64,000 bases of DNA, taken from the NCBI GenBank assembly GCA_021234155.1, contig JAJEKV010000216.1, positions 496,001-560,000 on the forward strand. Reading direction: 5' to 3'. Every line of letters starts with the position of its first letter. Position 1 is the stretch's first letter. A program made the translations under genes and the position numbers. A model generated the notes under the pieces. That model searched no databases, was not told the DNA's origin, and saw only the letters and a list, made by a program, of their open reading frames with translations. Below are positions 54,401 through 64,000 of the stretch, piece after piece. The stretch comes from Isoetes taiwanensis (Eukaryota > Streptophyta > Lycopodiopsida > Isoetales > Isoetaceae).

Positions 54401-54561
54401 GATAACGTCCTCCCCTCGGAGTTATGGGCCATGAAAATGGCCTCGTGGCCATGTGGCCAGGAAATTCCTCGGCCGTACTGCCGTACGGCCTCGGAATTTC
54501 CTGGCCACATGGCCACTCGGCCATTTTCCTGGCCCATAACTCCTCGGGAGAGGACGTTATC
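54401..54561. repeat. 161-bp near-perfect palindrome
   Basis: Arms 54401-54478 and 54483-54561 pair around a TGCC centre with about seven mismatches and one 1-base gap in 79. The long inner block GGAATTTCCTGGCCACATGG is perfectly mirrored. GC content is higher than in the surroundings. A transcript would fold into a 78-bp hairpin. The palindrome may be a fold-back element, an inverted duplication or a small-RNA precursor. Confidence 0.9.
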
Positions 54562-54719
54562 TACCCCATCACAATCGGAACCACAATTGGAAATTCCAGA
54601 GCCATCAAACCGGAAAATGAAACATATTTTAATGTTAGCGCACAAGCTCGAACAGCTGCCGCCATTGACATCTTCTTCTTCTTCTTTAAACGCAACTTTT
54701 GCTCCATTGAAGAAAATTA

Positions 54720-55090
54720 GCCTTTAAGTTAAGATTAAATTAAATTTTTTAACTGCCCAGTTAAATTAATGAGAGATCTTTATGTTCACACCAAGCTTAA
54801 GTTAACTTTCCGTTAAGACTTTAACTTAACGGAAACTAGTTAAATCTTTTCGCACCAAAAAAAGTTATGTTATTTTTCTTAACTTAACGGCAAACAAAAA
54901 AAATGGTTCCCACATGCTATAGTTAAGTTAGCGCTAACCTAAGGCTAACGGCAATTCCTTCGCATTTCTTTCGTTAAGTTAGTACTAACTTAATGTTAAC
55001 AGCAAATGCTTCGCACATGCCTCCGTTAAGTTATCTTTTCTTAACTTATCTTTGGTTAACCACGAGAAATTTATTACGATGTGAACATTG
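54720..55090. repeat. TTAACGG-rich block, possible left end of a DNA transposon
   Basis: More than ten copies of TTAACTTAACGG-like words occur, with GTTCACACCAAGCTTAAGTT at 54784-54803. The reverse complement of 57830-58000 shows the same order (GTTCACACCACAAGTTAG, then TTCCGTTAAGTTAA). This makes the two blocks degenerate long inverted repeats about 3 kb apart. Confidence 0.55.
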
Positions 55091-55865
55091 CTTTGGTTTT
55101 AAACTTGTGTCGCTATTAATGCCCCGTGGAATGCATGCTTAATAAAGGATTTGTGTTAGTTCAAAGAGGTCATGTTTAACATTTGTGTCAGCTCCATTTT
55201 TCAAGGAGGTCATGTTTAACATTTGACTAGCTCCATTTTGCCTAGATGCAAAGAAACTGAAACATGATATCCAATTTGAATGATTGTTTGCATAAGCATT
55301 GTTTTATTGCATATTCTGCTATCAATTATTAAAATAAATTGATGTCTGGCAGGAGCCGAATGTTTTTCCAATTATTCAAACAACAATACAAGTTAAGGGA
55401 CCTTTGATATCTATTGCATTTTGATTGCACAACCCTCTAGAGATGAGAGGAAAACTAGACCCATTACGCACTAGGATTTGATGATTCATCCGATCGCTAT
55501 GCATTGCCGTGGGGAACATATTTTTTTTTTGATACAAACAAGTAAGAACCCAACAATGTAAGCGTGATCTAGTGTAGTCTATCTTGAAACATTTAGTGCA
55601 TTTCAGATGGTAGCAGCTTAGAAAGTATACTTCTAGTTATCAAAAGCAAATGGGTATACTTAATGTTCAGCAGCTGCTTTTATGCCATAAACTTCACCCA
55701 TAGAAATAAGATAAGAGATGCTCTCATGAATCTATAAGATTCATTTTGCTACATGTGGAAAGTAGAGAAACAAATGTGATGTCATCTGGTTGAATGAAAA
55801 GTTTAATATCCATACCATCTTTCATGCAACGGGAGTGCACTAATCTACCACATTCTAAAGCTCCT
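55091..55865. other. Unassigned stretch inside the inverted blocks
   Basis: AT-rich. There is a local duplication of GAGGTCATGTTTAACATTTG (55166-55185 and 55206-55225). No transposase motif was recognised. Confidence 0.45.
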
Positions 55866-56460
55866 CTATTGGATGCAGAGACCTAATCTACTACATGTCA
55901 CACTGTCTGCTTTTAAACCAAGTTTTTCCATTCGATTAAATAAATTGAGTCCTTTCTTCTCATCTTTATGAAGAAAGTATTCTAAAATCATTACAAACGT
56001 CTTACTTGAGAACCTACTTGACATCTTACTCGAGAATAAGCATGGAGAATTCTTAAGAACATACACCGCACAAGCCCTCAAGTGATGTTGCCGCATTTCT
56101 TACAATAGTTCAAACATCTCTTGAATGTTTTCTTATTCTGCATAAGCTGAAACCATAACAGTTCAGGACACCACATTCTTCAGTTGCATTTTGTCAAATA
56201 CTTTGCGAGCTTTATCAGTTCTCCCACGTTTGGAACACATGGTAATCGCATGTTGCTTACAAAAATATTTGACTGTAGTCCAGCTTGCTTCAAGTGGAGG
56301 TAAACCCACTCACCATATTTTATATTTTTCAGACAAGCAGAAGCATACAAAACGCTCACAAATGTAATGTTATTTGGTTCTTAGTTTTGAAACTGCATTT
56401 CACTAAGCTAGTTCAGAGCTCCAATGGCATTGTCCATATGGGCAAAACCTGATATCATTG
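55866..56460 (-). pseudogene. PPR protein remnant
   Basis: The minus strand reads MISGFAHMDNAIGALN, then after a stop EPNNITFVSVLYASACLKNI and GEWVYLHLKQAG. Next come GRTDKARKVFDKMQLKNVVS, VMVSAYAE, and further MSSRFSSKTFVMILEYFLHK with GLNLFNRMEKLGLKADSVT. These are consecutive L, S and P-type PPR motifs. At least two stops and two frameshifts interrupt them. It lies between the TTAACGG-rich inverted blocks and could have been captured by a mobile element. Confidence 0.75.
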
Positions 56461-57766
56461 TATTTCACAAAATGACATGTTTACATCTGATGGTGCTGCA
56501 ATGAATGTGCTTACCAGAAGCCAAAGCTCTAAACTAAATCTGAAAGAGCAAATCCAGATAGAAAATACCAACTTTGAAGAGGCACCAAGGCCCGACAAGG
56601 GAAATTTTTTGAAGTTTGTAATTGCTTTGCTCCAATATCTCAAAATCGTTTGAACTGCTAGAATCATGCACGGACCAACACTCCTCCTTGCTAAAATTGC
56701 AATAGCAAAGATAGTCTCTTATAAGGTCTTCAAAAAAAGGATCCTTTCTTTGGGAAGCCCAATATATTCCTTGCATCGTGAATGAGGAATGAGAACAAAA
56801 CCACCTAAACACATTCCTTGTATAGGCATTATAAGCGTACATTTGGATGATGAACTCGGATGGTCAATGCATGATTGGGTCTATCATTTTATCGATGAAC
56901 GGTTACGTGTGCGGTACCCAAAAAGATATAGATATGTTCCCCATTATTGGAGGATCCCATTTGTGCATTGTAGCCCCCGGCATTCAATAATATCCTCATG
57001 CCTTGGTCTAGCACCCTGCATTTTATCTTGCGACTTCTAAACTCAACCATTTTCATCTAAAATTAAAATTCTATAGAAGATTCTTTTCCTTCTCTTTCTT
57101 TCTCGGTCCCTTCTAGTTATTGCATTAGAATGAGAATCGTTTGATGATGCAAACTTGAGGCGCTTTATCCAAAAGCTTCCTAGAATCAATGCCTACATGC
57201 GGATAAATGCGAGCCTTTTGTGCCAAGAATCTTAGCATCGGCATGCATCGATCAAATGGGTAAGACCTTAGAATTTTTGCATGCCCGCGAGAACATCTTC
57301 AATTGTATGGTCTTTTTATGTTTTTCTTATAACCATCACATTTTGTCAAAGACTAAATTTATTTATACTAAAGATTTCCAATATCACTTTTTGTGGATGC
57401 CAAATTTCATCCCGATATTCGAAATGACATTGCTTGCATATGGGCAAAGCAAGGATGAAGCCACGGTTTTAGAGGACCTATAATAATAGCTTAAGAGGGA
57501 TTCAAACACATGTTCGATGGGGAAATCATCTGCCAAAAGCTTATCCATCGATAGAACTATAGCTATTGCAAGTAGAAGTAGTTCATCACATCGAAGCCTG
57601 CAATCCAATACACGGTACCGACGATCGTAATGTCGCCGACCCGGTGCCCTCTGCGACCAACACCCTTTGTGACCAAGCATGGACGCCCTCGCCGATCTCT
57701 CGCGACCCGGCATCGCCGTCCCTCGAAATTGCATCAGCCGCCCTCGGTGGAGATAACCAGCCCTAA
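56461..57766. other. Unassigned stretch
   Basis: Minus-strand frames at 56534-56842 (102 aa) and 57384-57785 (133 aa) show no known domain. The second overlaps plus-strand frames and may be partly a GC-rich artefact (57590-57760). Confidence 0.4.
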
Positions 57767-57786
57767 AGTGACCTACGAAGGTCACT
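57767..57786. repeat. Short perfect hairpin
   Basis: AGTGACCT ACGA AGGTCACT (arms extend by AA/TT on each side). It stands at the inner edge of the right TTAACGG-rich block. Confidence 0.7.
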
Positions 57787-57829
57787 TTAATTTTCAGTGC
57801 AATTTTAGTTTTGGGTTATCTTTCTGTTA

Positions 57830-58010
57830 AATTTGGTAACCTAATATAAAGTGGTGTGAAGATGGTTTGGGTTAAAGATTTTAAGTTAAAAAATTTAACG
57901 GAATGCTAAATATTAACTTAACGGAACACTAACCTAACTTGTGGTGTGAACTCGAAAAACTGTTAAAACCTTAACCCAATCCTAACTTAACGGGTCAAAA
58001 GAAGGTACCC
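57830..58010. repeat. TTAACGG-rich block, possible right end
   Basis: Contains TTAACTTAACGGAACACTAA, GTGGTGTGAAC (57941-57953) and CCTAACTTAACGGG. In inverted orientation it resembles the left block at 54720-55090. Confidence 0.55.
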
Positions 58011-59181
58011 TTATATCAATATCTTTATATTGTACATTTTATCTGAGTTTTTGCATAATACGCAAAGCATGAAGTGCCAAAATAGAAATCTTGCATATTT
58101 TAGCCAACCTCAAGGTCAATCCTGACTTTCTCAAACATCCCATCTTTTGCTCTTGCCTCTAGAGCATCCTTCCAATTGCCCCCAGTTAAAAAGGCAAAAT
58201 AATATTCCTAAATATTCTTGGGAAGTGGTTCTTTGGATATGTATTGAGAATCTGATGTATAGTACAAGAGAGGTGTTTGTAGAAGTTCAAATTTCATGAG
58301 TTGAAGCAAGATGTGATGTTGTTTCAACTTCGCAATGAGCTCCAAGCTTGACATTCCAATTTCTTTTGGAATCCCTTTGATTTGTTTGCTTGTGTTTCTC
58401 CTAGCACCCCCTACTATTGGTATGGTTGTAACTTATGTGAATTACCTACTACATACAACTTTTCTAATAAAGGAAATGCCTTAAAACACATCTTGAGAAC
58501 CACATTCTCAATAGCGAAAACAAGTGCAATCAACATGATATTTCAATATAGATGCTCCCATGATGTACAATATTTTAGAAATGGATTAAAAATGTGACAA
58601 CATCTCTAGCAAATTTGCTATAGAGAGTATGGCTATATGTCTGTTTGTGGACATCAATCACTCATATATAAAGCAACTTCATTTTCTGTTTGAGCTATTT
58701 TGTTTGACGCCAAAAATTTTCGTGGTCGACACTGCATTCTTGCTCTACAAGCAATCCCTAGCTCTGTATGATTCCATGAGTGCCCCTCAACAACATGGAA
58801 ATGGAGTCGCCATTTTTGTCGGAGGCTTTATTAGGTGCTGCCACGTGCCATGTTCCTACAATGCGGAATGGAAAGGGCAACGACAATTCCATAGCAACTA
58901 AAACTTTAGAGTATTCTCCATTAATACAAAGATTAATCTGAATTTATATTCAAGCTCCCGGTTTACAAATTCCAAGCTCCTCGGTTCGGCTCCAGCCGAT
59001 TTACAAAAATTAGCACAAGAACCCATTTTTTTTTTCGTGGTATTTTGTAGATTCGACCAAATTTCTGCGCATTTCCGCAGTCCATCCCGCGGGGAGCAAT
59101 AATAATGCTTCAACAAGGGCGATGAAACCGATTCTCCTTTTGGAAGGACGTATCGAGTGTGGGCATCCCTCTATCTGAGAA
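58011..59181. other. Unassigned stretch
   Basis: No gene signal. Frames at 58382-58597 and 58629-58901 have no family motif. Confidence 0.45.
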
Positions 59182-59456
59182 TGGCTCATTCTATAGTTGC
59201 TTTGCCATTCAAGATGTCTGTCTCCGATTTGGCTACCCCTGGTTTGCCTACCCAACAACTTATAAGATTCTTTTTACGCAAAAGCATGGCATCGGATTTT
59301 GGATAGTTTCTTTGCATAATGCCATTAATTATAGCGTGTTGTCCAAGCTGCTCATTCTATAGTTGCTTTGCCTACCCAACAACTTATAAGATTACGTTTC
59401 TGCGAAAGCATGGCATCGGATTTTGGATAATTTGTCGTGCATAATGCCGTTAATAG
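59182..59456. repeat. Imperfect direct duplication
   Basis: GCTCATTCTATAGTTGCTTT, TACCCAACAACTTATAAGAT and GCATGGCATCGGATTTTGGA occur in both 59182-59333 and 59350-59456. The second copy lacks about 45 bp from the middle. Confidence 0.85.
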
Positions 59457-59744
59457 ATAGTTACAGTAGCCTGGTTATCTACAAATTTTTAATTTCAAAC
59501 TTGATCTGTATTTTGCAATTTAGTGTGGCCATTAAACGAGTTACTTATGTTTTAGCAGAGAATTTCATAATTCAATGTTCCTACAAGTCTTTGGGCCAAT
59601 TCTGGTCGAAATTAGCCATACTGGATATGATGCCTTTGCCTTTGATGCTGAATAAGAAAGAGAATTTATGTTGAATACAAAGTTCTGTAAACCATCCATT
59701 GAGCGGCATGCTTCACATTACCTTGCATGTGGAAGGCCACGTAT

Positions 59745-59831
59745 GGTAACCTATGCCATCAGAAGGTTTCTGGAAGAAACACGGCGGTCATGAGTGTTTC
59801 TTCCAGAAACCTTGTGGTGGCATAGATTACC
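59745..59831. repeat. Hairpin with 38-bp arms
   Basis: Arms 59745-59782 and 59794-59831 pair with three mismatches around an 11-base loop. The inner 20 bp (AAGGTTTCTGGAAGAAACAC) are perfect. The size and near-perfect pairing fit a small fold-back element or a microRNA-type precursor. No flanking duplication was obvious. Confidence 0.85.
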
Positions 59832-59960
59832 TTATACAATGTCATTAGCCCAAATCTGGTTGTGCAAACAATCATTGGATGCATTAGAAATAAAGAAGTG
59901 CATTCCTTTATTACTTTCAAAGACTTGAATAATAAGAGATTGTCTATGTTTTTTTCTATA

Positions 59961-60970
59961 ATAACCCGTTCAATTGTTTTAGGGATATATAGTCTATAGT
60001 TTCAGGAATTGTTATTCTTACATCCATATCAAATCCCCCTGGAACTTCATGTTATTTTGCTATATATTTTAAACGAGTTGCACCTGGACTACCACAGTCG
60101 TCGAATTCGTCGATCCTACGATCCAGATCGTATGTTGGGTCTCTGGGCACCTCTCGTTTCGCTTATAGTCATTTATGATTGGAGGCGCCTACGATTTTGA
60201 AATATGAAATACAATCTCGCCTAAGGTTTTGAGAGAATATCGAACCTCTATACGGCTTTGCCTAAGATTTTAGAATATGAAATAAGGGGGCTCGAACCTC
60301 TACCAAAATAATTCAATATTCTAGTAAGACTATTTTAACCAATGTACCCAGTGAGCTAATATGATTATTTTTTATCTTGAATCTATATTTTTTATAACAA
60401 CCCATTCAATTGTTTTAAGGATATATGGTCTATAATTTCAGGAATTGTTATTTTTACATCTATATCAAATCCCCTTGGAACCCCCTGTCATTTTGGTACA
60501 TATTCTAAACGAGGTGCACCCACGAACTACCACGATCGTTTGGATTGGCGATCCTACGATCAAGATATTCTAAACAAGGTGCATCTTGGACTATCAAATG
60601 TTGGGGCCTCTGGGCACCTCTCGTTTCGCTTATAGTCATTTATGATTGGAGGTGCCTATGATTTTAAAATATTAAATATGATTTTGCCTAAGGTTTTGAG
60701 AGAATATCTAACCTCTAAACAGCTTTGCCTAAGATTTTAGAGTTTGAAATACGATGGCTCAAACCTCTACCAAAATAACTCAATGTCCTAATAAGACTAC
60801 TTTAACCAATGTACCCAGTGAGCTAAAATGTGATTATTTTTTATCTTGAATCTATATTTTTTTTTATAACAACCCATTGTTTTAGGGATATATGGTCTAT
60901 AGTTTTAGGAATTGTTATTTTTACATCCATATCAAATCTCCCTAGAACCCCCTATTATTTTGCTACATAT
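59961..60970. repeat. Tandem repeat, about 430-470 bp unit, 2.3 copies
   Basis: ATAAC[CA]ACCC[GA]TTCAATTG with GGATATAT[AG]GTCTATA starts units at 59961, 60394 and 60866 (the third ends about 60970). Read on the minus strand, each full unit contains TAGCTCACTGGGTACATTGG and then GAGGTTCGAGCCCC (or a decayed form), which resemble pol III A and B boxes. Confidence 0.85.
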
Positions 60971-63086
60971 TGAACTTCAAATTTTCTAGATGCAAGGACA
61001 TTCTTGCTAATACTTACAATGAAATGAGCGACATCTTATATCAGAGGACTTGTCTTGAAGATAAAGTTGCCAGTAAGTTCATGATGGGAATTATTGCATT
61101 GGAAATGCCAACAAAATAAAGTAACCTTCATTTTTCAAAAAGAATAATAGTAGTGAGAAGAAATAAGTTAAGGCAAAAAATGAGATGAAATATTTTCTTT
61201 TCTCTAATGCAGACCTAATGAGAAGAAGATTTGTTATTTGGATATAAAAAGAAGAGGTGTTTTTCTGGATGGATCAAATTGAAAGGAATCTTGATGAGGA
61301 CAAAGTTCCCAAATGGACTCTTTCAAACTCTACTTGTTTTCTTGTGATAATTGAGTAAATAGTAGAAGTATATGCGGTTTTTTTTCTAACGATCACGCCA
61401 TTTGGAAAAGCCAAGATTTTGGGGCTCTAGCACCAATTGACACGGATACTTGGGTGGCTTTAGCATGAATTTCCAAGTAAGAAATCAGAACAGCCAACTA
61501 TGCTCCTTTAAAATTGGAAAAGGCATTTGACACTCTTGAGGTAAATTTGCGATTTAAGATGGACTTCTATAATAAAAAATGCATAGTGAATGCACCTATT
61601 GAAATAAGCCGAAAGGCCATATGGCATTTTCCAATATAGAAAGTGATTATTACCTCAAGAGGTATGGAGGACGATTGCCCATGCTTAAGTGTAATGCGTG
61701 TGAAAAGAACAAATTCTCTTACAAGAAACATAATAAAGATGATGGATGCAAGTGCAAAGATAATATGGTTTGATCGGGGCATTTGATTTTTGATAAACAT
61801 ATGGAATTGCTTTATCCTAGATCATCCTCTACATAAACAAGGTGCTGCGCACGGAGGGTTGCCCTCCATGGCCGGAGGGTAAAGTGGCTTAAATCATACT
61901 TCAAAGTCATGTTTTCACAATCAATCAAAATTTCTACCAACCAATCCAAACAGTTATTCCAAATGAAGAATGATATGCTCGTAGGATGCAAACTACATAA
62001 AAACATTGGTTTAATCTTGAACCTCAAAGACATTAGGACGCCTTGTAGAAGTGAACTTGATAGGATTCTCTATGCCAGTGATATGACACTCTAAAGAATC
62101 TACAAGAACAAAAGTAGGCACAACTTGGTTAGCAAAGAACAGCTAAACAATCAATTTCCTAAAGACAAATATATTCCTTTAAACATGAATCTATGGTGCA
62201 ATTATTTCCCTTGCTACTAGTTTCATTGTTGATGCCATACCTTTTCATCAGAATTAAAAAGTGAATGATCTAAAAACGCCAATGGGTTTTGTGATTGTGC
62301 ATTAAATGACAATATTGCAAGTGTCCTAATAATAACTTGCAAATGAGCAGCATCAGTAACAAAGATGATACAAAGACCTCTGGATGAATTTGCATGTGCA
62401 TGATGATATATCTTTGCAAGTCTCTGCTTTCATAGTTGGACCCGCAAAAAAACATTATTTGAATATGACGTTATGTATCGCATAGACCGTTGGGGTACAA
62501 AAAAAAATTGCAGAAATTTTCATAAACCAAGAAACTCTTAGGATGAATTTGGTCAATTACCAAAGATGCAACATGTTTTCAACCCTTAAAATAGTTGCCA
62601 AGAGATTCAAAGTCACAAACCTGCTCAAATTCTAGAATTTCATTTGTCTCAAAGTTGTAAACCATGAAAATTAATGTCCCGTGATATCTCAGATTCGTCA
62701 CCCCTAATAATATAAGGAGAATATAAACTCAATGACATTCAAAAGATGTAAATCACCTCCAAGATTTCCAAATCTTATCGACCAAATGATGTTGATCCGT
62801 AAACTGCACCTATAAAGGATAATAAAAGCTCTATTTATTTTTTCTCCACATAAATGAGCAAAGTAAAACAAACAAAATACCTTTAGCGCTTGAGTTATTG
62901 AGCCTTCTCCAAGCCAAATATCAGTACTCGCAAGTGCCAATAAAACAACCACATTACACATGATAGCAGGTTTGAAGCAGTCATTGGCATATTCCTGGCA
63001 TATACTGGCATATACCTGGAATATGCCATAAACCCACATAGACCGAGGCTTGCCTCCCTAGGGGCAACCCAAAAATTCAATTAAAC
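60971..63086. other. Unassigned stretch
   Basis: A 49-residue plus-strand frame at about 60972-61118 (CKDILANTYNEMSDILYQRT and onward) looks protein-like but is not recognised. Frames at 61567-62033 and 62704-63039 (minus) have no known motif. A small hairpin GGCATATTCC/GGAATATGCC is near 62987-63028. Confidence 0.4.
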
Positions 63087-63205
63087 ATGGATAAAATTAC
63101 ACTTGTCGTTGGATGGTGTAACATCTCGATGTCCAAATTAAATATGGGTAAAATTACACTTGTTGCTGAATGGTGTAAGATCTCCATGGTGTAACATCTC
63201 CATGT
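63087..63205. repeat. Tandem repeat, about 60-bp unit
   Basis: ATGG[AG]TAAAATTACACTTGT...TGGTGTAA[CG]ATCTC occurs at about 63087 and 63146. A third partial GGTGTAACATCTCCATGTCC follows. Confidence 0.85.
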
Positions 63206-64000
63206 CCATAATGGATCATAAGGGGTAACCATACAGCAATTAAGCATTTACTATTTAGAACGGAGTGAAAAAACGGACGTATATTTCTTGACTTGAGCAC
63301 ATTTGGAATTATATATCAACTAGGGTATCTACTCATGGTTAATTAAGCATGATTGGTCAAAAGGTTGCAACCCACAAGCACCCTGCATGATCTTTTGCAT
63401 AGAGAACTTTGTTTGCCGCGGAAATTGCCCACGTGAACGGCAAAGGGACCCGATCTTTTCAAAATACAAAGGGTATATGGTAGCGAGCCCTATTTCCAGC
63501 CTATTTTCAAAATACAAAAGATGTATAGGAGCCTAGCAAACCTAGACTAAAATAACATATGATTTAATAGCAAGCCCTACTAGCTATTAGCTCCAAACTA
63601 TTGCAAATTTGACCCAACACTCAACACTCAAATGCTCAAAAACTTAGTGGACGAACCCCCTTTGCGATAGCATCTTGTAGCTTTACATCATAAGACTTTG
63701 TCACAAAACTTGACTTGTGGATCTCATATTTCTCCAATGACATGTGATAATAGGCCTATATAATCCTCCTTTACTTTTGTTCAAAAACAGATCCACAAAC
63801 AGTTGTTTTCCGTAGATGTGGGAAAAGTCAAAATTGGAAATGCTACTTTCTAGATAACATCGATATACGCCATATTGGAAGAAGCCTTGTCAAAATAAGG
63901 AATTAAGTCAACAGAGAATTGAGGGGCATTTTGATATTAGTTTCGTTTGATGGATGACTTCAGAGCCAAGAAGCCAATTCGGAGATCAAACTAACAGTTC
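63206..64000. other. Unassigned stretch to the window edge
   Basis: Two copies of CAAAATACAAA[GA] (63458 and 63508) stand about 50 bp apart. No gene evidence. Confidence 0.45.

Noticed and set aside
54272-54727. 151-aa plus-strand and 112-aa minus-strand frames across the palindrome
   Set aside because: Both strands are open because of the inverted repeat. No start context or family motif supports either.
57384-57785. 133-aa minus-strand frame as a possible transposase of the TTAACGG-bounded block
   Set aside because: No DDE, zinc-finger or other transposase motif could be recognised, and part of it is GC-rich sequence open in several frames.

Overview
This window is repeat-rich eukaryotic nuclear DNA, almost certainly from a land plant. 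The evidence is pentatricopeptide-repeat (PPR) pseudogenes of the plant PLS class, a TPD1-like secreted signalling protein with a plant-type intron, plant Helitrons, plant LINEs with a zinc-finger tail, tRNA-derived SINEs, and no bacterial operons or Shine-Dalgarno sites. The clade is uncertain. A DIRS-type retrotransposon (a class not known to me as typical of flowering plants), PPR motifs of the 'SWNxMLAxYAQNG' style and one predicted 56-bp intron lean towards a non-flowering plant such as a lycophyte or fern. That is inference only.

Layout. 1-6401: an unidentified plus-strand reading frame split by a near full-length minus-strand LINE (LINE-A, 450-6039) with a perfect 20-bp target-site duplication. 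6500-8333: a tRNA-like retroposon piece, a polypyrimidine tract, the 3' part of a minus-strand Helitron, and a dispersed repeat. 8640-14205: a minus-strand DIRS-like element (reverse transcriptase and RNase H) interrupted by a 94-bp A-tailed retroposon and by a second, 5'-truncated LINE (LINE-B, 9819-14167). 14374-14660: remnant of a third LINE. 16086-17459: the longest intact frame (457 aa), with a ParB/sulfiredoxin-like N-terminus and a repeat-rich C-terminal half. 19123-19383: a decayed RING-finger piece. 19.4-27 kb: mostly unassigned AT-rich DNA with short repeats and a (GA)n tract. About 27-31.7 kb: a plus-strand decayed Helitron carrying Rep and Pif1-like helicase and a recognisable 3' end. 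31.86-32.2 kb: three SINE copies in a row.

33.8-38.4 kb: minus-strand gene remnants. These are a two-exon fragment with phase-matched splice sites, a duplicated copy of its region holding a tandem pair of inverted-repeat elements, a BUD23/RID2-like methyltransferase fragment and a PPR pseudogene. 41.5-42.7 kb: a PPR exon fragment in three tandem copies. 43225-44811: a clean solo LTR with 5-bp duplication TAGGG, apparently sitting in an old exon. 46.8-47.8 kb: minus-strand exons of unidentified genes. 51400-51900: the best complete gene, a two-exon TPD1-like cysteine-rich secreted protein.

53.7-54.6 kb: a 185-bp tandem repeat followed by a 161-bp near-perfect palindrome. 54.72-58.0 kb: a possible DNA transposon bounded by inverted TTAACGG-rich blocks and enclosing a PPR pseudogene. 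59-61 kb: duplications, a 38-bp-arm hairpin and a roughly 450-bp tandem repeat with tRNA promoter-like boxes. 61-64 kb: unassigned.

There is no operon-like cooperation. The architecture is nested transposon decay around a few host genes. Gene models rest on reading frames, splice-site phase and recognised motifs only, since no searches could be run.
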